From NCBI GenBank assembly GCA_963699535.1, contig CAVOUJ010000020.1, positions 124,001 through 188,000 on the forward strand: 64,000 bases of DNA, given 5' to 3'. This document shows, in pieces, positions 17,502 through 25,771 of this stretch (position 1 is the first letter of the stretch; the number at the start of each line of letters is the position of its first letter). The notes under the pieces were generated by a model, which worked only from the letters and a program-made list of their open reading frames with translations, did no database searches and was not told where the DNA came from. A program made the translations under genes and the position numbers. This DNA is from VBDM01 sp963699535 (GTDB taxonomy: Bacteria > Pseudomonadota > Gammaproteobacteria > Burkholderiales > SG8-39).

Positions 17502-18461
17502 ATGAGAACGATCGTCCGTGTCTTCGCGGTTTGGACCCTCTGGGCCGTCGCAGGCCTTTGCCAAGCGCAGGACTGGCCCGCAAAGCCCGTCCGCCTCGTC
17601 GTCCCCTTCGCGCCCGCCGGCCCCGCGGACATCATTGCGCGCCTGGTCGGGCAGAAGCTGAACGAGTATCTGGGCCAGCAGATCATCATCGACAACCGGG
17701 CTGGCGCCGGCGGCAACATCGGCGCCGCAGCGGTCGCGAAATCGGTAGCCGACGGCTACACGGTGCTGGCGACGACCTCGGCCCTGGCGGTCAACATGAC
17801 CCTTTATTCGAATCCCGGGTATACGGAGCGGGATTTCATCCCGATCGTGGGGGTCGCGTCGCAGCCCAACATGATCTTCGTCAACTCGAGCGTTCCTGCG
17901 AAGACGCTCGCCGATCTCTTCAACCTCGCGAAGACTTCCAAGCTCGCCTACGCCTCCCCGGGAAGCGGCACGACGCCGCACTTGACCGGCGAGAACCTGT
18001 TCAACGTCGTGGCCAAGCTCAACATGACGCCGATCCACTTCCGCGGCGCGGGCCAGGCGGTGGTCGCCGTCGTATCAGGTGAACCGCCCGTGGGCTCGAT
18101 GGCGATCTCGGGGCCTCTGCCGCAGGTCAGGGCGGGCAAGCTGCGCGTGCTCGCGGTGTCGAGCGCCAAGCGCAACGTGGCGATACCGGACGTCCCGACG
18201 TTCGCCGAAGCCGGCTACCCGGGAATCGAGGACTACACCTGGATCGGGATGTTCGCCCCGGCTGGAACGCCCTCCCCGGTCGTGCAGAAGCTGAACGACT
18301 CGGTCAACCGGGCAATACAAAGCTCCGATTTCCGCGAGCGGCTCGCGGCGAGCGCCTTCGATCCGCTCGGGGGCTCGCAGCAGCAGTTCTCCGATTACTT
18401 CAAAGCCGAGATCGCCAAGTGGGCAAAGGTCGTGCGCGATACCGGGGCCAAGCCGGACTAG
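17502..18461 (+). CDS. Bug/TctC family tripartite tricarboxylate transporter substrate-binding protein
   Basis: The protein has 319 residues and starts MRTIVRVFAVWTL with a signal peptide cut after CQAQ. It shows the Bug signature WPAKPVRLVVPFAPAGPADIIARLV, then VIDNRAGAGGNIGA-type ligand loop (IIIDNRAGAGGNIGA), ADGYTVLATTS, and VPTFAEAGYPGIEDYTWIGMFAPAGTP near the C-terminus. Bug proteins bind carboxylates or related small molecules in the periplasm. ATG 17502 is chosen over an upstream ATG because it follows an AGGAGG ribosome site. No TctA/TctB membrane genes are nearby, so this is an orphan receptor, as is common in Burkholderiales. The ligand is unknown. Confidence 0.9.
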   Translation: MRTIVRVFAVWTLWAVAGLCQAQDWPAKPVRLVVPFAPAGPADIIARLVGQKLNEYLGQQIIIDNRAGAGGNIGAAAVAKSVADGYTVLATTSALAVNMTLYSNPGYTERDFIPIVGVASQPNMIFVNSSVPAKTLADLFNLAKTSKLAYASPGSGTTPHLTGENLFNVVAKLNMTPIHFRGAGQAVVAVVSGEPPVGSMAISGPLPQVRAGKLRVLAVSSAKRNVAIPDVPTFAEAGYPGIEDYTWIGMFAPAGTPSPVVQKLNDSVNRAIQSSDFRERLAASAFDPLGGSQQQFSDYFKAEIAKWAKVVRDTGAKPD

Positions 18462-18482
18462 CCCGCTCTCCCGAATCTGGAG

Positions 18483-19334
18483 CTACTTTCCGAGAACCAG
18501 TTTTTCGAATTGCCCGGAGCCCGGCTTCCCCGGGAACCGGTCGAGTTGCGTTCCCATCGCGCGCTCCAGGGCATCGAGCCGCGCGAAAGGCGTGGGATGA
18601 GTGGAGAACATGAGCGCGAGCTCGCTGTCCGACGCGTTCATCGAGTTGAGCATCTGCAGCACCGCGGGAAGTCCGTACGGATCGTAGCCGGCGCGGGCGG
18701 CGAGCACCACACCCATGCGGTCGGACTCGAATTCGTCGTCCTTGTCCAAGCCCCGCAGCATCAGCTCCTTGATGCCTCCGACCAGCTTGTCGGCCGCCGC
18801 CGGATTGCGGCCTTTGGCGGCGGCGAATTCGGTGAGGATGTTCGCCCCGGCCTGCAGGCCCGCCCCCTTCTGGATCGCCTTGAGGTGGTGCTTCTGGATG
18901 ACGTGGGTGATCTCATGGCCGAGCACGCCCGCCAGTTCCCCTTCGTTTTTCAGGCGCGCGAGGAGACCCTTGGTCACGAGGATGTATCCACCGGGCGTGG
19001 CGAAGGCGTTGACGTTGTTCGATTCGAGCACGCCGAACTGCCAGGGCAGGTCGGGGCGCTCGGAGTGCAGCGATATCCAGCGTCCCAGAGCATTCACGTA
19101 GGTCTGCAGCTCGGGGTACGCCATCAGCGGCGCCGCCCCGAGTAGCGTCGCCGCCCACTGCTTGCCGAGGTCGATCTCCTGCGCCTCGGTCATCTGGGTG
19201 GTCGCCTGACCGATGTTCTTCGCCGTGTCCACGATCCGGTTGAAGTCCAGACGGAACTGAGCTTGCGCCGGAATGGCCGCGATCGCCAGCAAGGCGGCGA
19301 TAGCGATCGCCTGGGTTCTCAGGGCGGTTTTCAT
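18483..19334 (-). CDS. M48 family metalloprotease (periplasmic)
   Basis: The product is 283 residues with signal peptide MKTALRTQAIAIAALLAIAAIPAQA. The zinc site HEITHVIQKHH is complete, with the third ligand in DDEFESDRMGVVLAARAGYDP. STHPTPFARLDALE near the end is typical of YcaL/LoiP/BepA-type M48 proteases. It is the last gene of a three-gene operon and its ATG overlaps the stop of the SH3-type gene by 4 bp. Relatives degrade or chaperone misassembled outer-membrane proteins. The coupling with a nucleotide cyclase suggests it is deployed with a second-messenger response, which is inference. Confidence 0.9.
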   Translation of the reverse strand: MKTALRTQAIAIAALLAIAAIPAQAQFRLDFNRIVDTAKNIGQATTQMTEAQEIDLGKQWAATLLGAAPLMAYPELQTYVNALGRWISLHSERPDLPWQFGVLESNNVNAFATPGGYILVTKGLLARLKNEGELAGVLGHEITHVIQKHHLKAIQKGAGLQAGANILTEFAAAKGRNPAAADKLVGGIKELMLRGLDKDDEFESDRMGVVLAARAGYDPYGLPAVLQMLNSMNASDSELALMFSTHPTPFARLDALERAMGTQLDRFPGKPGSGQFEKLVLGK

Positions 19335-19840
19335 TGCGCCGCGGGCGTCTTCAGATAGCCGACCTGCCGGCGAGTCACGCCCGCGGATGCGCCAAAGCGC
19401 TCGGCGGCGGTCTTGCTCGCGGCGTAGCCCGCCATTTTCTGCAGTTCAGCCATGTTGGGTTTCGCGTTCTGGATCTGCTCACGGTCGAGCCCGCGCACGC
19501 CGGTGGTGACCGTCTGTCCGCCGCCCCCTGAGCTCGGCCGGTTGAGGAACGAAAAGAACCCGCCGCCCCGCGATTGAGTCGAAGGCGCGGAGCCGGCCGC
19601 CGTCCGGATCGCCAGGAGGCGCACCCAGCCGTTCCCGCTCGAGGATTCGATCTGCATCCAGCCGCCCTGGCGCGCGAGGATCTTGACTTGCGCGGACTCG
19701 GGAAGGCGGCCGACCAACGCCGCGTCCACCGACGGGTCCTTCAGGATTTCCGTGGCGCGAGCCGCAACCCCGCTGTCCTGCGCCTGCACTGCCGCGGCAC
19801 ATAGAAGGAGGACAACTCCTGCGAGCCAGCGCCTTTTCAA
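19331..19840 (-). CDS. periplasmic SH3-domain protein
   Basis: This 169-residue protein has signal peptide MKRRWLAGVVLLLCAAAVQA. Residues about 25-80 resemble a bacterial SH3 domain (ATEILKDPSVDAALVGRLPESAQVKILARQGGWMQIES, GWVRLLAIR), followed by a glycine/serine-rich linker and a conserved helical tail (VRGLDREQIQNAKPNMAELQKMAGYA). SH3b domains bind peptidoglycan or peptides. It overlaps the cyclase gene upstream (4 bp) and the M48 protease gene downstream (4 bp), so all three are made from one transcript. No catalytic residues are visible. It may act as an adaptor in the periplasm. Confidence 0.78.
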   Translation of the reverse strand: MKRRWLAGVVLLLCAAAVQAQDSGVAARATEILKDPSVDAALVGRLPESAQVKILARQGGWMQIESSSGNGWVRLLAIRTAAGSAPSTQSRGGGFFSFLNRPSSGGGGQTVTTGVRGLDREQIQNAKPNMAELQKMAGYAASKTAAERFGASAGVTRRQVGYLKTPAAQ

Positions 19841-21672
19841 GAAGACTTTCTCCTGGGTTCGAACAGTTCGATGGGCTGCGCCCTTCCTTTCGCCTTATAC
19901 GAGCCGCGCGGAACAAAGTCAAACGGCAGCGCGGCGGGGTCCGTGCCTTTTGTGCACGCTTCCATCGCTTCGCGCGAGATCGCGATCCGGCAACCCGCCT
20001 CCTTGGTGAGTCCTTCGATGCGGCTCGCGGTGTTGACCGTGTCGCCGATCGCAGTGTACTCGAGCTTCTGCTCGGCGCCGATGAAACCGACGACCGCCGG
20101 CCCGGAGTGGATCCCGATGCCGACGTCGAACGTCCTGCCCCGCTCGCCGAGCTCGGCCCGGAAATCGAGCAGTACCCGTTCCATCTCCAGCGCCGTCTCG
20201 ACCGCGTGACGTGCGTGCTGCGGATCGTCGAGTGGCGCGCCCCACATGGCCATGATGCAATCGCCGATGAATTTGTCCAGAGTGCCGTGGTTGCGGAACA
20301 CGACGCCGACCTGGCGCGAGAAATACCGGTTGAGCAGATCCACGACCTCGCGGGGCGGGGTACTTTCCGACAAGGTGGTGAAACCGCGGATGTCGGAAAA
20401 AAGAAGCGTGACGTCGCGAGTCTTTCCGGAGAGCGACTCGATCGTCTCCCCCTGCTCGACGATCTGTCTGACCACGTTGGGATTGAGGAAGCGGCTGAAC
20501 ATCGCCACCGCGGCAAGGCGGGTCTTGCGCTCGCGAACATATTCGAGGGTGGCGCCGAAGAGGTAAAGCGCCCAGGCGAAGACGAGCGGTGCCAGCACCG
20601 GCAGGACGAACCGCTCGCCCATCGCCCAGCGCGACGCGCCGAGCAGCAGCGCAGTCGCGACGATGAGGCCGATGCCGATCTCGAAGGCGTTGCGGCGCTT
20701 GAGGAGCGAGACCCACACCGTCACGAGGAGCGCGAGGGCCAGGAGCGGCGGCCATTCGGGACGGGCTTCGCGCATCCAGCGCGTGTTCTTGAGGTTGTCG
20801 AGCGCCGTAGCGAGAATCTCCATCCCGGGCTGCGTAGGCGAGAGCGGCGTCGCGCGCAGGTCGCTCATGGAGGTCGCGCTCGCCCCGATGATCACGATCC
20901 TGTCGCCCAACATCTCCGCCGCCTTCGCATCGAGCGCATCGACGTACGAGACGTGCCGGAACGCGCCGGGTTCGCCCCGGTAGTGCAGCCGGATCGATGC
21001 AAGATCGGGCAGTGGCGCTCCGAGAAATTCCGCCACCCGCGCCGGCAGCGAGGGAATTTGCCAGCCTTGCACGTCCTTCGCTACCCAGTAGCGGCGCGCG
21101 ACGCGGTCGCTGTCGGCGTTGTCAAGATTGATGAGCCCCGAGCGCTTCCAGTGCTCGTCGTCGAGAACCTCGGGCAAAAGGAGCGGTGCGCGCGCCTGCC
21201 GATCGGCGCCGGGTGCGGCACGCAGCGCAAGCACCGCTTCCAGATCGGCGAGCGGCACCGGGTTGAACCCCTGGGTCTCATCGAGCACCATTGGAAAAAA
21301 CACGTTGTCGAGACCCCGCACCGCCTCACGGAACTTGCGGTCACTCTCCTTGCCGTGGGTGTCGCCCTCGGAGAACAGGATGTCGAACACGATCGCCCGC
21401 GGCTTGTGCGCTTGCAGGCTGCGTACGAGCTCTGCGTGGACTTCTCGTGGCCAGGGCCAGCGCCCGGCTCGCGCCTGCATCCTCGCCAGGCTCGCATCGT
21501 CGATATCGACGAGGACGATCTGCGGGTCGGGCGCGAGTCCTGACGCCGCCTGGCGCTGGAAAGTGTCGAGCAAACGGTTCTCCAGCGGCGCGAGCAGGTG
21601 CAGCACGCCGAATTCCAGGACTCCCAGCAGAAACAGCAGGAGCGCTGCGATGGAGAGTACTGACGCTTTCAT
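19837..21672 (-). CDS. CHASE2-domain adenylate/guanylate cyclase
   Basis: This protein of 611 residues has an N-terminal membrane helix (SIAALLLFLLGVLEFGVLHLL) and an extracytoplasmic CHASE2 domain (residues about 40-310, with VLVDIDDASL-like IVLVDIDDASLARMQ and HKPRAIVFDILFSE). Three more membrane helices follow, and then a class III cyclase domain. The metal-binding Asp residues are present (LLFSDIRGFT and IGDCIMAMWG), as is the substrate Lys in LDKFIGD and the transition-state pair in TAIGDTVNTASRIEGL. It should therefore make cAMP or cGMP in response to an outside signal. It leads a three-gene overlapping operon with the SH3-type protein and M48 protease. The nature of the CHASE2 ligand is unknown. 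Confidence 0.9.
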   Translation of the reverse strand: MKASVLSIAALLLFLLGVLEFGVLHLLAPLENRLLDTFQRQAASGLAPDPQIVLVDIDDASLARMQARAGRWPWPREVHAELVRSLQAHKPRAIVFDILFSEGDTHGKESDRKFREAVRGLDNVFFPMVLDETQGFNPVPLADLEAVLALRAAPGADRQARAPLLLPEVLDDEHWKRSGLINLDNADSDRVARRYWVAKDVQGWQIPSLPARVAEFLGAPLPDLASIRLHYRGEPGAFRHVSYVDALDAKAAEMLGDRIVIIGASATSMSDLRATPLSPTQPGMEILATALDNLKNTRWMREARPEWPPLLALALLVTVWVSLLKRRNAFEIGIGLIVATALLLGASRWAMGERFVLPVLAPLVFAWALYLFGATLEYVRERKTRLAAVAMFSRFLNPNVVRQIVEQGETIESLSGKTRDVTLLFSDIRGFTTLSESTPPREVVDLLNRYFSRQVGVVFRNHGTLDKFIGDCIMAMWGAPLDDPQHARHAVETALEMERVLLDFRAELGERGRTFDVGIGIHSGPAVVGFIGAEQKLEYTAIGDTVNTASRIEGLTKEAGCRIAISREAMEACTKGTDPAALPFDFVPRGSYKAKGRAQPIELFEPRRKSS

Positions 21673-21709
21673 CTGCGCGCGTCTCGCAGACCCGCGTCAG
21701 AACGACGAG

Positions 21710-21970
21710 TCATTGCGACACTATGCTGGCGTTCCTGATGTAGGTGTGGCCCACTAACTTCGGCGGGGCCGCATCGAGTTGGATGTATTTGACATTCTCG
21801 AAGGGTATCATCAAGAACTTGCTGTCTGCCTCGAACAGCATGTAGCGCTTTTTCAGCACGTCCTCGATCTTCAGCTCGGCGGCAGTTTCATTCAGCGATT
21901 GCTTGGGGAAGGCCAGCGACATCCTGCTGCCATCGTTGAAGAAGATGGTCAGGCCTCTTTCGTCCTTCAT
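21710..21970 (-). CDS. conserved hypothetical protein, 86 aa
   Basis: ATG 21970 follows a good GGAG site by 7 nt and gives MKDERGLTIFFNDGSRMSLAFPKQ, then LNETAAELKIEDVLKKRYMLFEADSKFLMIPFENVKYIQLDAAP. The small alpha/beta composition without signal peptide or membrane helix suggests a soluble cytoplasmic protein. The sequence looks like a conserved betaproteobacterial hypothetical, but I cannot assign a function. It lies 37 bp upstream of the cyclase gene on the same strand and could be the first gene of that operon. Confidence 0.65.
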   Translation of the reverse strand: MKDERGLTIFFNDGSRMSLAFPKQSLNETAAELKIEDVLKKRYMLFEADSKFLMIPFENVKYIQLDAAPPKLVGHTYIRNASIVSQ

Positions 21971-22196
21971 GCAAATCTCCTCGTTTGGATGAATCGGCAA
22001 ACGATCGCAGCGCTTCAGGACAGGCGCGGACCTTGCCGACGTCGGTTTCCTTCCGATTTTGCCCTTGCCGGCACGGACAGGCAAATCGCGAACCGCGCGA
22101 TTGTGCTGTGTCCCGAAGGGATCGCGGGCATCATGAACACCTTGCGCCCCCGATCTCGGGCGTAGTGAGCTTTCAAACTGGGCACGGAGCCAACCC

Positions 22197-23024
22197 ATGA
22201 CCAAGATCAACACCGTCGGTCTTCTCGGCCTGGGCAAGATGGGCTGCCCGATGGCCAAGCACATCGTCGCCAGGGGCTATCGCGTCATTGGCTACGACCC
22301 GCTGCCCGACGCCTGCCGCGCCGGAGCCGCCGCGGGCGCGCGCATCGCCGGCTCGCCGCGGGAAGTGGCGCAGGCGAGCGACCTCGTGATCATCGTCGTC
22401 GGCTTCGACAGCGAGGTGGAGAGCGTGCTGTATGGTGGGGACGGCGTGATGGACGCGGCGCGGCCGGGACTCATCGTCGCGATCGGCTCGACCATCGCGC
22501 CGCGCACGGCCACGCGGCTGGCTGCGCGTGCCTCAGGGGAAGGCGTGGCGCTGCTCGACATCCCCCTCACCCGGGGCGAGGCGGCGGCACACGCCGGAAA
22601 GCTCCTCATACTCGGAGCGGGAAACGAGACTGCCTTCGAGGCGTGCCGCCCGGTTTTCGAGAGCTTCGCGTCGGACATTTTCCATCTTGGTGCGGCCGGC
22701 GCGGGGCAGGCGGGGAAGATGGTGAACAACCTGATCCTGTGGGCGTGCACCGCGGCGAACGACGAGGGGCTGCGCCTGGGCGAGGCGCTGGGCGTGGACG
22801 CGGAGAAGCTGCGCCCCGCGCTGCGCCACTCCAGCGCGCAGAACTGGGCCATGGACGAGCGCGCGGACCTGAGCGGCATGCCCTGGGCGGAGAAAGACAT
22901 GACGATCGTGCTCGCCGAAGCGGATCAGGCCAGGCTGTCGCTGCCCCTCTGCGGCACGGTCAAGGAAGTCATCAAGGGCCTGAAGATCCGCATGGGTCTC
23001 GGCATGCCCGCAGCCCCCGGATAG
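22197..23024 (+). CDS. NAD(P)-dependent 3-hydroxyisobutyrate dehydrogenase-family oxidoreductase
   Basis: The protein has 275 residues. The Rossmann motif GLLGLGKMGCPMAKHIVARGY sits at the N-terminus, followed by a strand/helix region with SDLVIIVVG. Then come the substrate-site motif DIPLTRGEAAAHAGKL, a variant of the family's DAPVSGG, and GAAGAGQAGKMVNNLI, containing the catalytic Lys in the usual G-x-G-x-x-x-K-x-x-N motif. The C-terminal helical domain ends with AEKDMTIVLAEADQ, equivalent to the KDLxLA motif. Members oxidise beta-hydroxyacids. It is convergent with a Bug-type receptor gene 27 bp downstream. The substrate cannot be read from the sequence. Confidence 0.87.
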   Translation: MTKINTVGLLGLGKMGCPMAKHIVARGYRVIGYDPLPDACRAGAAAGARIAGSPREVAQASDLVIIVVGFDSEVESVLYGGDGVMDAARPGLIVAIGSTIAPRTATRLAARASGEGVALLDIPLTRGEAAAHAGKLLILGAGNETAFEACRPVFESFASDIFHLGAAGAGQAGKMVNNLILWACTAANDEGLRLGEALGVDAEKLRPALRHSSAQNWAMDERADLSGMPWAEKDMTIVLAEADQARLSLPLCGTVKEVIKGLKIRMGLGMPAAPG

Positions 23025-23051
23025 TCCGGGCTGCCGGACCTGTATACGCGG

Positions 23052-24011
23052 CTACTGCTTCGGCTTCATGCCGAGCAGTTTGGCCGATGCCGCGAGGTGC
23101 GCGACCTGCTCTTCGATCGATGCAGCGAATTCTTCGGCATTGCCCGGGATGTTGAGCTGTGCGGTCGCCGCCAGGCGCTCTGCGACCTGCGGATCGGCCG
23201 ATACCTTCTTCACGTCGGCAGCGATGCGGTCGCGCACTGCGTTGGAAACGCCGCTCGAGCGCGCGGCCATGATGCCGACCAGGCCCTCGAAATTCAGACC
23301 CGGGAAGCCGAGTTCCGAAACCGTGGGCAGATCGAGTCCCGGCACGCGGTTGCGGGCCTGCACCGCCAGCAGCTTGATCCTCCCCGCCTGCGCCTGTGCG
23401 CGCACGATGGCGTACGCGGCGCTGTAGAACTGGATGCGGTTCTCGATGAGGTCGTTCACCGCCGACACCGTGTCCTTGTAGCGCACGTGCGCCATGTCGA
23501 TACCCGAGCTCTTGAGGAAGCCCTCCAGGATGACGTCGGTCATGGTCACCGCGGTCGCCCAGTTCATCTTCCCGGACTGCTGCTTGGCTTGGGCGAAAAA
23601 GTCCTTCAGCGAGCCCACATTCATGCTCGCCGGCACCGCCAGCGTGACGACCGTTCCCGATACCCGCGCTACAGGCATCAGCTCCTTCGGGTCATACGGC
23701 ATCCGGTCCAGGGTGTACGGATGCGCCACGATATTCGCGGTCGGGCCCCAGAGGAACGTGTGGTCGTCCCTGGCGGCGATCACGGCATTGATGGCAATCA
23801 CACCGTCGCCGCCGGGACGGTTTTCCACCACCGCGGGCTGCCCCCACATCCGGGTGAAGCGGTCGGCATAGAGCCTGGCGCCGATATCCGCGCCCGACCC
23901 AGGGCCAAGGGACAGGATGAACCTCACCGGTTTCTGCGGCCAAGCCTGCGCAGAGGCGTCAAGCGAAATCGCGGCAAGAACAGCCATGAGCAATGCTTTG
24001 AGCTTAGTCAT
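23052..24011 (-). CDS. Bug/TctC family substrate-binding protein
   Basis: The protein has 319 residues with signal peptide MTKLKALLMAVLAAISLDASAQA. Bug motifs are WPQKPVRFILSLGPGSGADIGARLYADRF, VVENRPGGDGVIAI and LPTVSELGFPGLNFEGLVGIMA. ATG 24011 is preferred because AGGAG lies 7 nt upstream; a TTG two codons earlier is possible. It is an orphan receptor with no TctAB partners. It sits opposite the hydroxyacid dehydrogenase gene, which might act on the same compound family (inference). Confidence 0.88.
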   Translation of the reverse strand: MTKLKALLMAVLAAISLDASAQAWPQKPVRFILSLGPGSGADIGARLYADRFTRMWGQPAVVENRPGGDGVIAINAVIAARDDHTFLWGPTANIVAHPYTLDRMPYDPKELMPVARVSGTVVTLAVPASMNVGSLKDFFAQAKQQSGKMNWATAVTMTDVILEGFLKSSGIDMAHVRYKDTVSAVNDLIENRIQFYSAAYAIVRAQAQAGRIKLLAVQARNRVPGLDLPTVSELGFPGLNFEGLVGIMAARSSGVSNAVRDRIAADVKKVSADPQVAERLAATAQLNIPGNAEEFAASIEEQVAHLAASAKLLGMKPKQ

Positions 24012-24066
24012 TGTCAATCTCCTTTAAAATCGTATAAGGCGCCCGTCTGATGAGCCTTTGATGATC

Positions 24067-24087
24067 ATGGCGTCCCCAAGGGATTCG
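24067..24087 (-). repeat. tRNA-Glu 3'-end fragment (21 nt)
   Basis: On the minus strand this matches the CCA, acceptor 3' strand and part of the T-arm of the tRNA-Glu gene at 35739-35814, with one base missing. The rest of the tRNA is absent. The remainder of the 24012-24209 gap shows no gene. Confidence 0.6.
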
Positions 24088-24209
24088 TCGGCTACATAAC
24101 CCGCATCGCCCTGCCCTGCGAGGCGTGGCTGCGGGTCGCCTGATCCGGGCACCGGTACGTAGTCGGTGAGGCGAGAATGCGCTCCTGATTGCGCGCCGGA
24201 TTCTTCTGT

Positions 24210-24977
24210 TCATTCCATATCCAGCAGGCGGTAGATGCGCCGCGTGTATTCGCCGAAGCGCTCGTGCGTTTTCATGTCCAGCGCGCGCGGATACGGGAGC
24301 GCGATCTCGAAATTGTCCGCCATGCGCGCCGGCCCGGCCGTGAGCACCACCACGCGCGTGCCCAGGAACACCGCCTCGGAGATGCCGTGCGTGACGAAGA
24401 CGATGGTCTTGCTCGCCTCCTTCCAGATGCGCAGTAGCTCGAGGTTCATTTTCTCGCGCGTCAGCGCGTCAAGCGCACCGAAAGGCTCGTCCATCAGCAC
24501 CAATTTCGGGTCGTGCACCAGCGCGCGGGCGATCGCCGCCCGCTGCTGCATGCCGCCGGAAAGCTCGTAGGGGTACTTCTCCTCGTAGCCAGTGAGGCCA
24601 ACCAGCGCGAGCAGCGCTTTAGCACGTTCGCGCGATTCGGCGGCCGGCAGGCCGAGGATCTCGGCCGGCAGCAGAACATTCTCCAGGATGCGGCGCCACT
24701 TGAGCAACAGCGGCGCCTGGAACACCATGCCGACATCCCGCGACGGATCGAAGGAATGGGTCGCCGAGCCGATCTTCAACTCGCCGCCATCGTGCGGATG
24801 GAGTCCCGCGAGCACCTTTAGCAGCGTGGACTTACCGCAGCCCGAGGGCCCGACCAGCGACACCAGTTCGCCCGGCATGATATCGAATGTCGCGTCCGAC
24901 ACCGCGAGGTGCTCCTTGCGGCCGGTGCGGTAGCTCTTGCTGACGCCCTTGAGGCGGATAAACGGTTCACGAGACAC
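24210..24977 (-). CDS. ABC transporter ATP-binding protein (SsuB/TauB type)
   Basis: The protein has 255 residues. Walker A is GPSGCGKSTLL, the Q-loop is in MVFQAPLLLKWR, the signature motif is LSGGMQQRAAIARAL, Walker B is LVLMDEPFGALD, and the switch His is in VTHGISEAV. This is the nitrate/sulfonate/taurine subfamily, which energises uptake of small organic anions. The GTG at 24977 overlaps the permease stop by 11 bp, so it is translated from the same mRNA as the permease and the DapA-like aldolase upstream. The solute-binding partner is encoded divergently at 26914. Confidence 0.93.
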   Translation of the reverse strand: MSREPFIRLKGVSKSYRTGRKEHLAVSDATFDIMPGELVSLVGPSGCGKSTLLKVLAGLHPHDGGELKIGSATHSFDPSRDVGMVFQAPLLLKWRRILENVLLPAEILGLPAAESRERAKALLALVGLTGYEEKYPYELSGGMQQRAAIARALVHDPKLVLMDEPFGALDALTREKMNLELLRIWKEASKTIVFVTHGISEAVFLGTRVVVLTAGPARMADNFEIALPYPRALDMKTHERFGEYTRRIYRLLDME

Positions 24978-25725
24978 GGGCGTCCTTGACGACCAGAAGC
25001 TTCTCCAGCCCCAGCACCAGGCCGTAGAGCAGCATGCCGAGCAGCGTGATCAGGATCACCGCCATGAACATCGCCGGCGTGTCGAGCGTCACCTGCACTT
25101 GCAGCATCAGGTAGCCCAGGCCCCTGTCCGAGCCGAGGAACTCGCCGACAATCGCGCCGGCGACCGCAAGGATTGCCGCCACTTTCATGCCCGAGAAGAT
25201 ATAGGGCAGCGCGCCGGGGAGCTGGATCTTGGTGAACAATTGCCAGCGCGAGCCCTTGAGCGCGTTCACCAAGTCTAGCAGCTCGGGCTCGACTTCGCGG
25301 AGCCCGCGCGCGGTGGTGAGCAGGATCGGAAACACGCAGATCGAGAACGCCATCAGTGAGTTCGGGAATACGCCGTACTTGAACCAGACGATGATCAGCG
25401 GCCCGAGCGCCACCTTCGGGATCATGTTGAGCGACACGAGTAGCGGCATGAAGAACGCTTCCAGCGCCTTCGACCAGCTGAACAGCAGCGCCAGGGCGAC
25501 GCCAACGATAAGGGCGAGGAAATAGCCGGCGAAGATCTCGGTGCCGGTGACTGCAATGTTGGCCCACCAGCTGTAGTTCGGCTGCAGCAGCGCATCCAGC
25601 GTCGCGCCCGGCGAGGGCATGACGAACCTGGGTACGTTGCCCAGCTTGACGAAGAGGTACCACGCGGCGACCAGCGCGACGTGCGCGATGGTCGCCAGCG
25701 CGTAACGCCGGACGGTGTCGTTCAT
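24967..25725 (-). CDS. ABC transporter permease (SsuC/TauC type)
   Basis: The protein has 252 residues with about six membrane helices (first ATIAHVALVAAWYLFVKL). The EAA loop contacting the ATPase is NALKGSRWQLFTKIQLPGALPYIFSGMKVA. VGEFLGSDRGLGYLM is typical of the sulfonate/nitrate class. ATG 25725 is favoured because it starts just before the first helix. It lies 46 bp downstream of the aldolase gene and overlaps the ATPase gene. Confidence 0.93.
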   Translation of the reverse strand: MNDTVRRYALATIAHVALVAAWYLFVKLGNVPRFVMPSPGATLDALLQPNYSWWANIAVTGTEIFAGYFLALIVGVALALLFSWSKALEAFFMPLLVSLNMIPKVALGPLIIVWFKYGVFPNSLMAFSICVFPILLTTARGLREVEPELLDLVNALKGSRWQLFTKIQLPGALPYIFSGMKVAAILAVAGAIVGEFLGSDRGLGYLMLQVQVTLDTPAMFMAVILITLLGMLLYGLVLGLEKLLVVKDARVS

Positions 25726-25771
25726 GTGATCCTCAGGAACACAGTTGTCTCGTAGGGCAGCGCCGCGAGAT

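Noticed and set aside
16268..17719. 483-codon antisense frame under the EAL domain
   Set aside because: The opposite strand carries complete GGDEF/EAL motifs; the antisense product has no recognisable domain.
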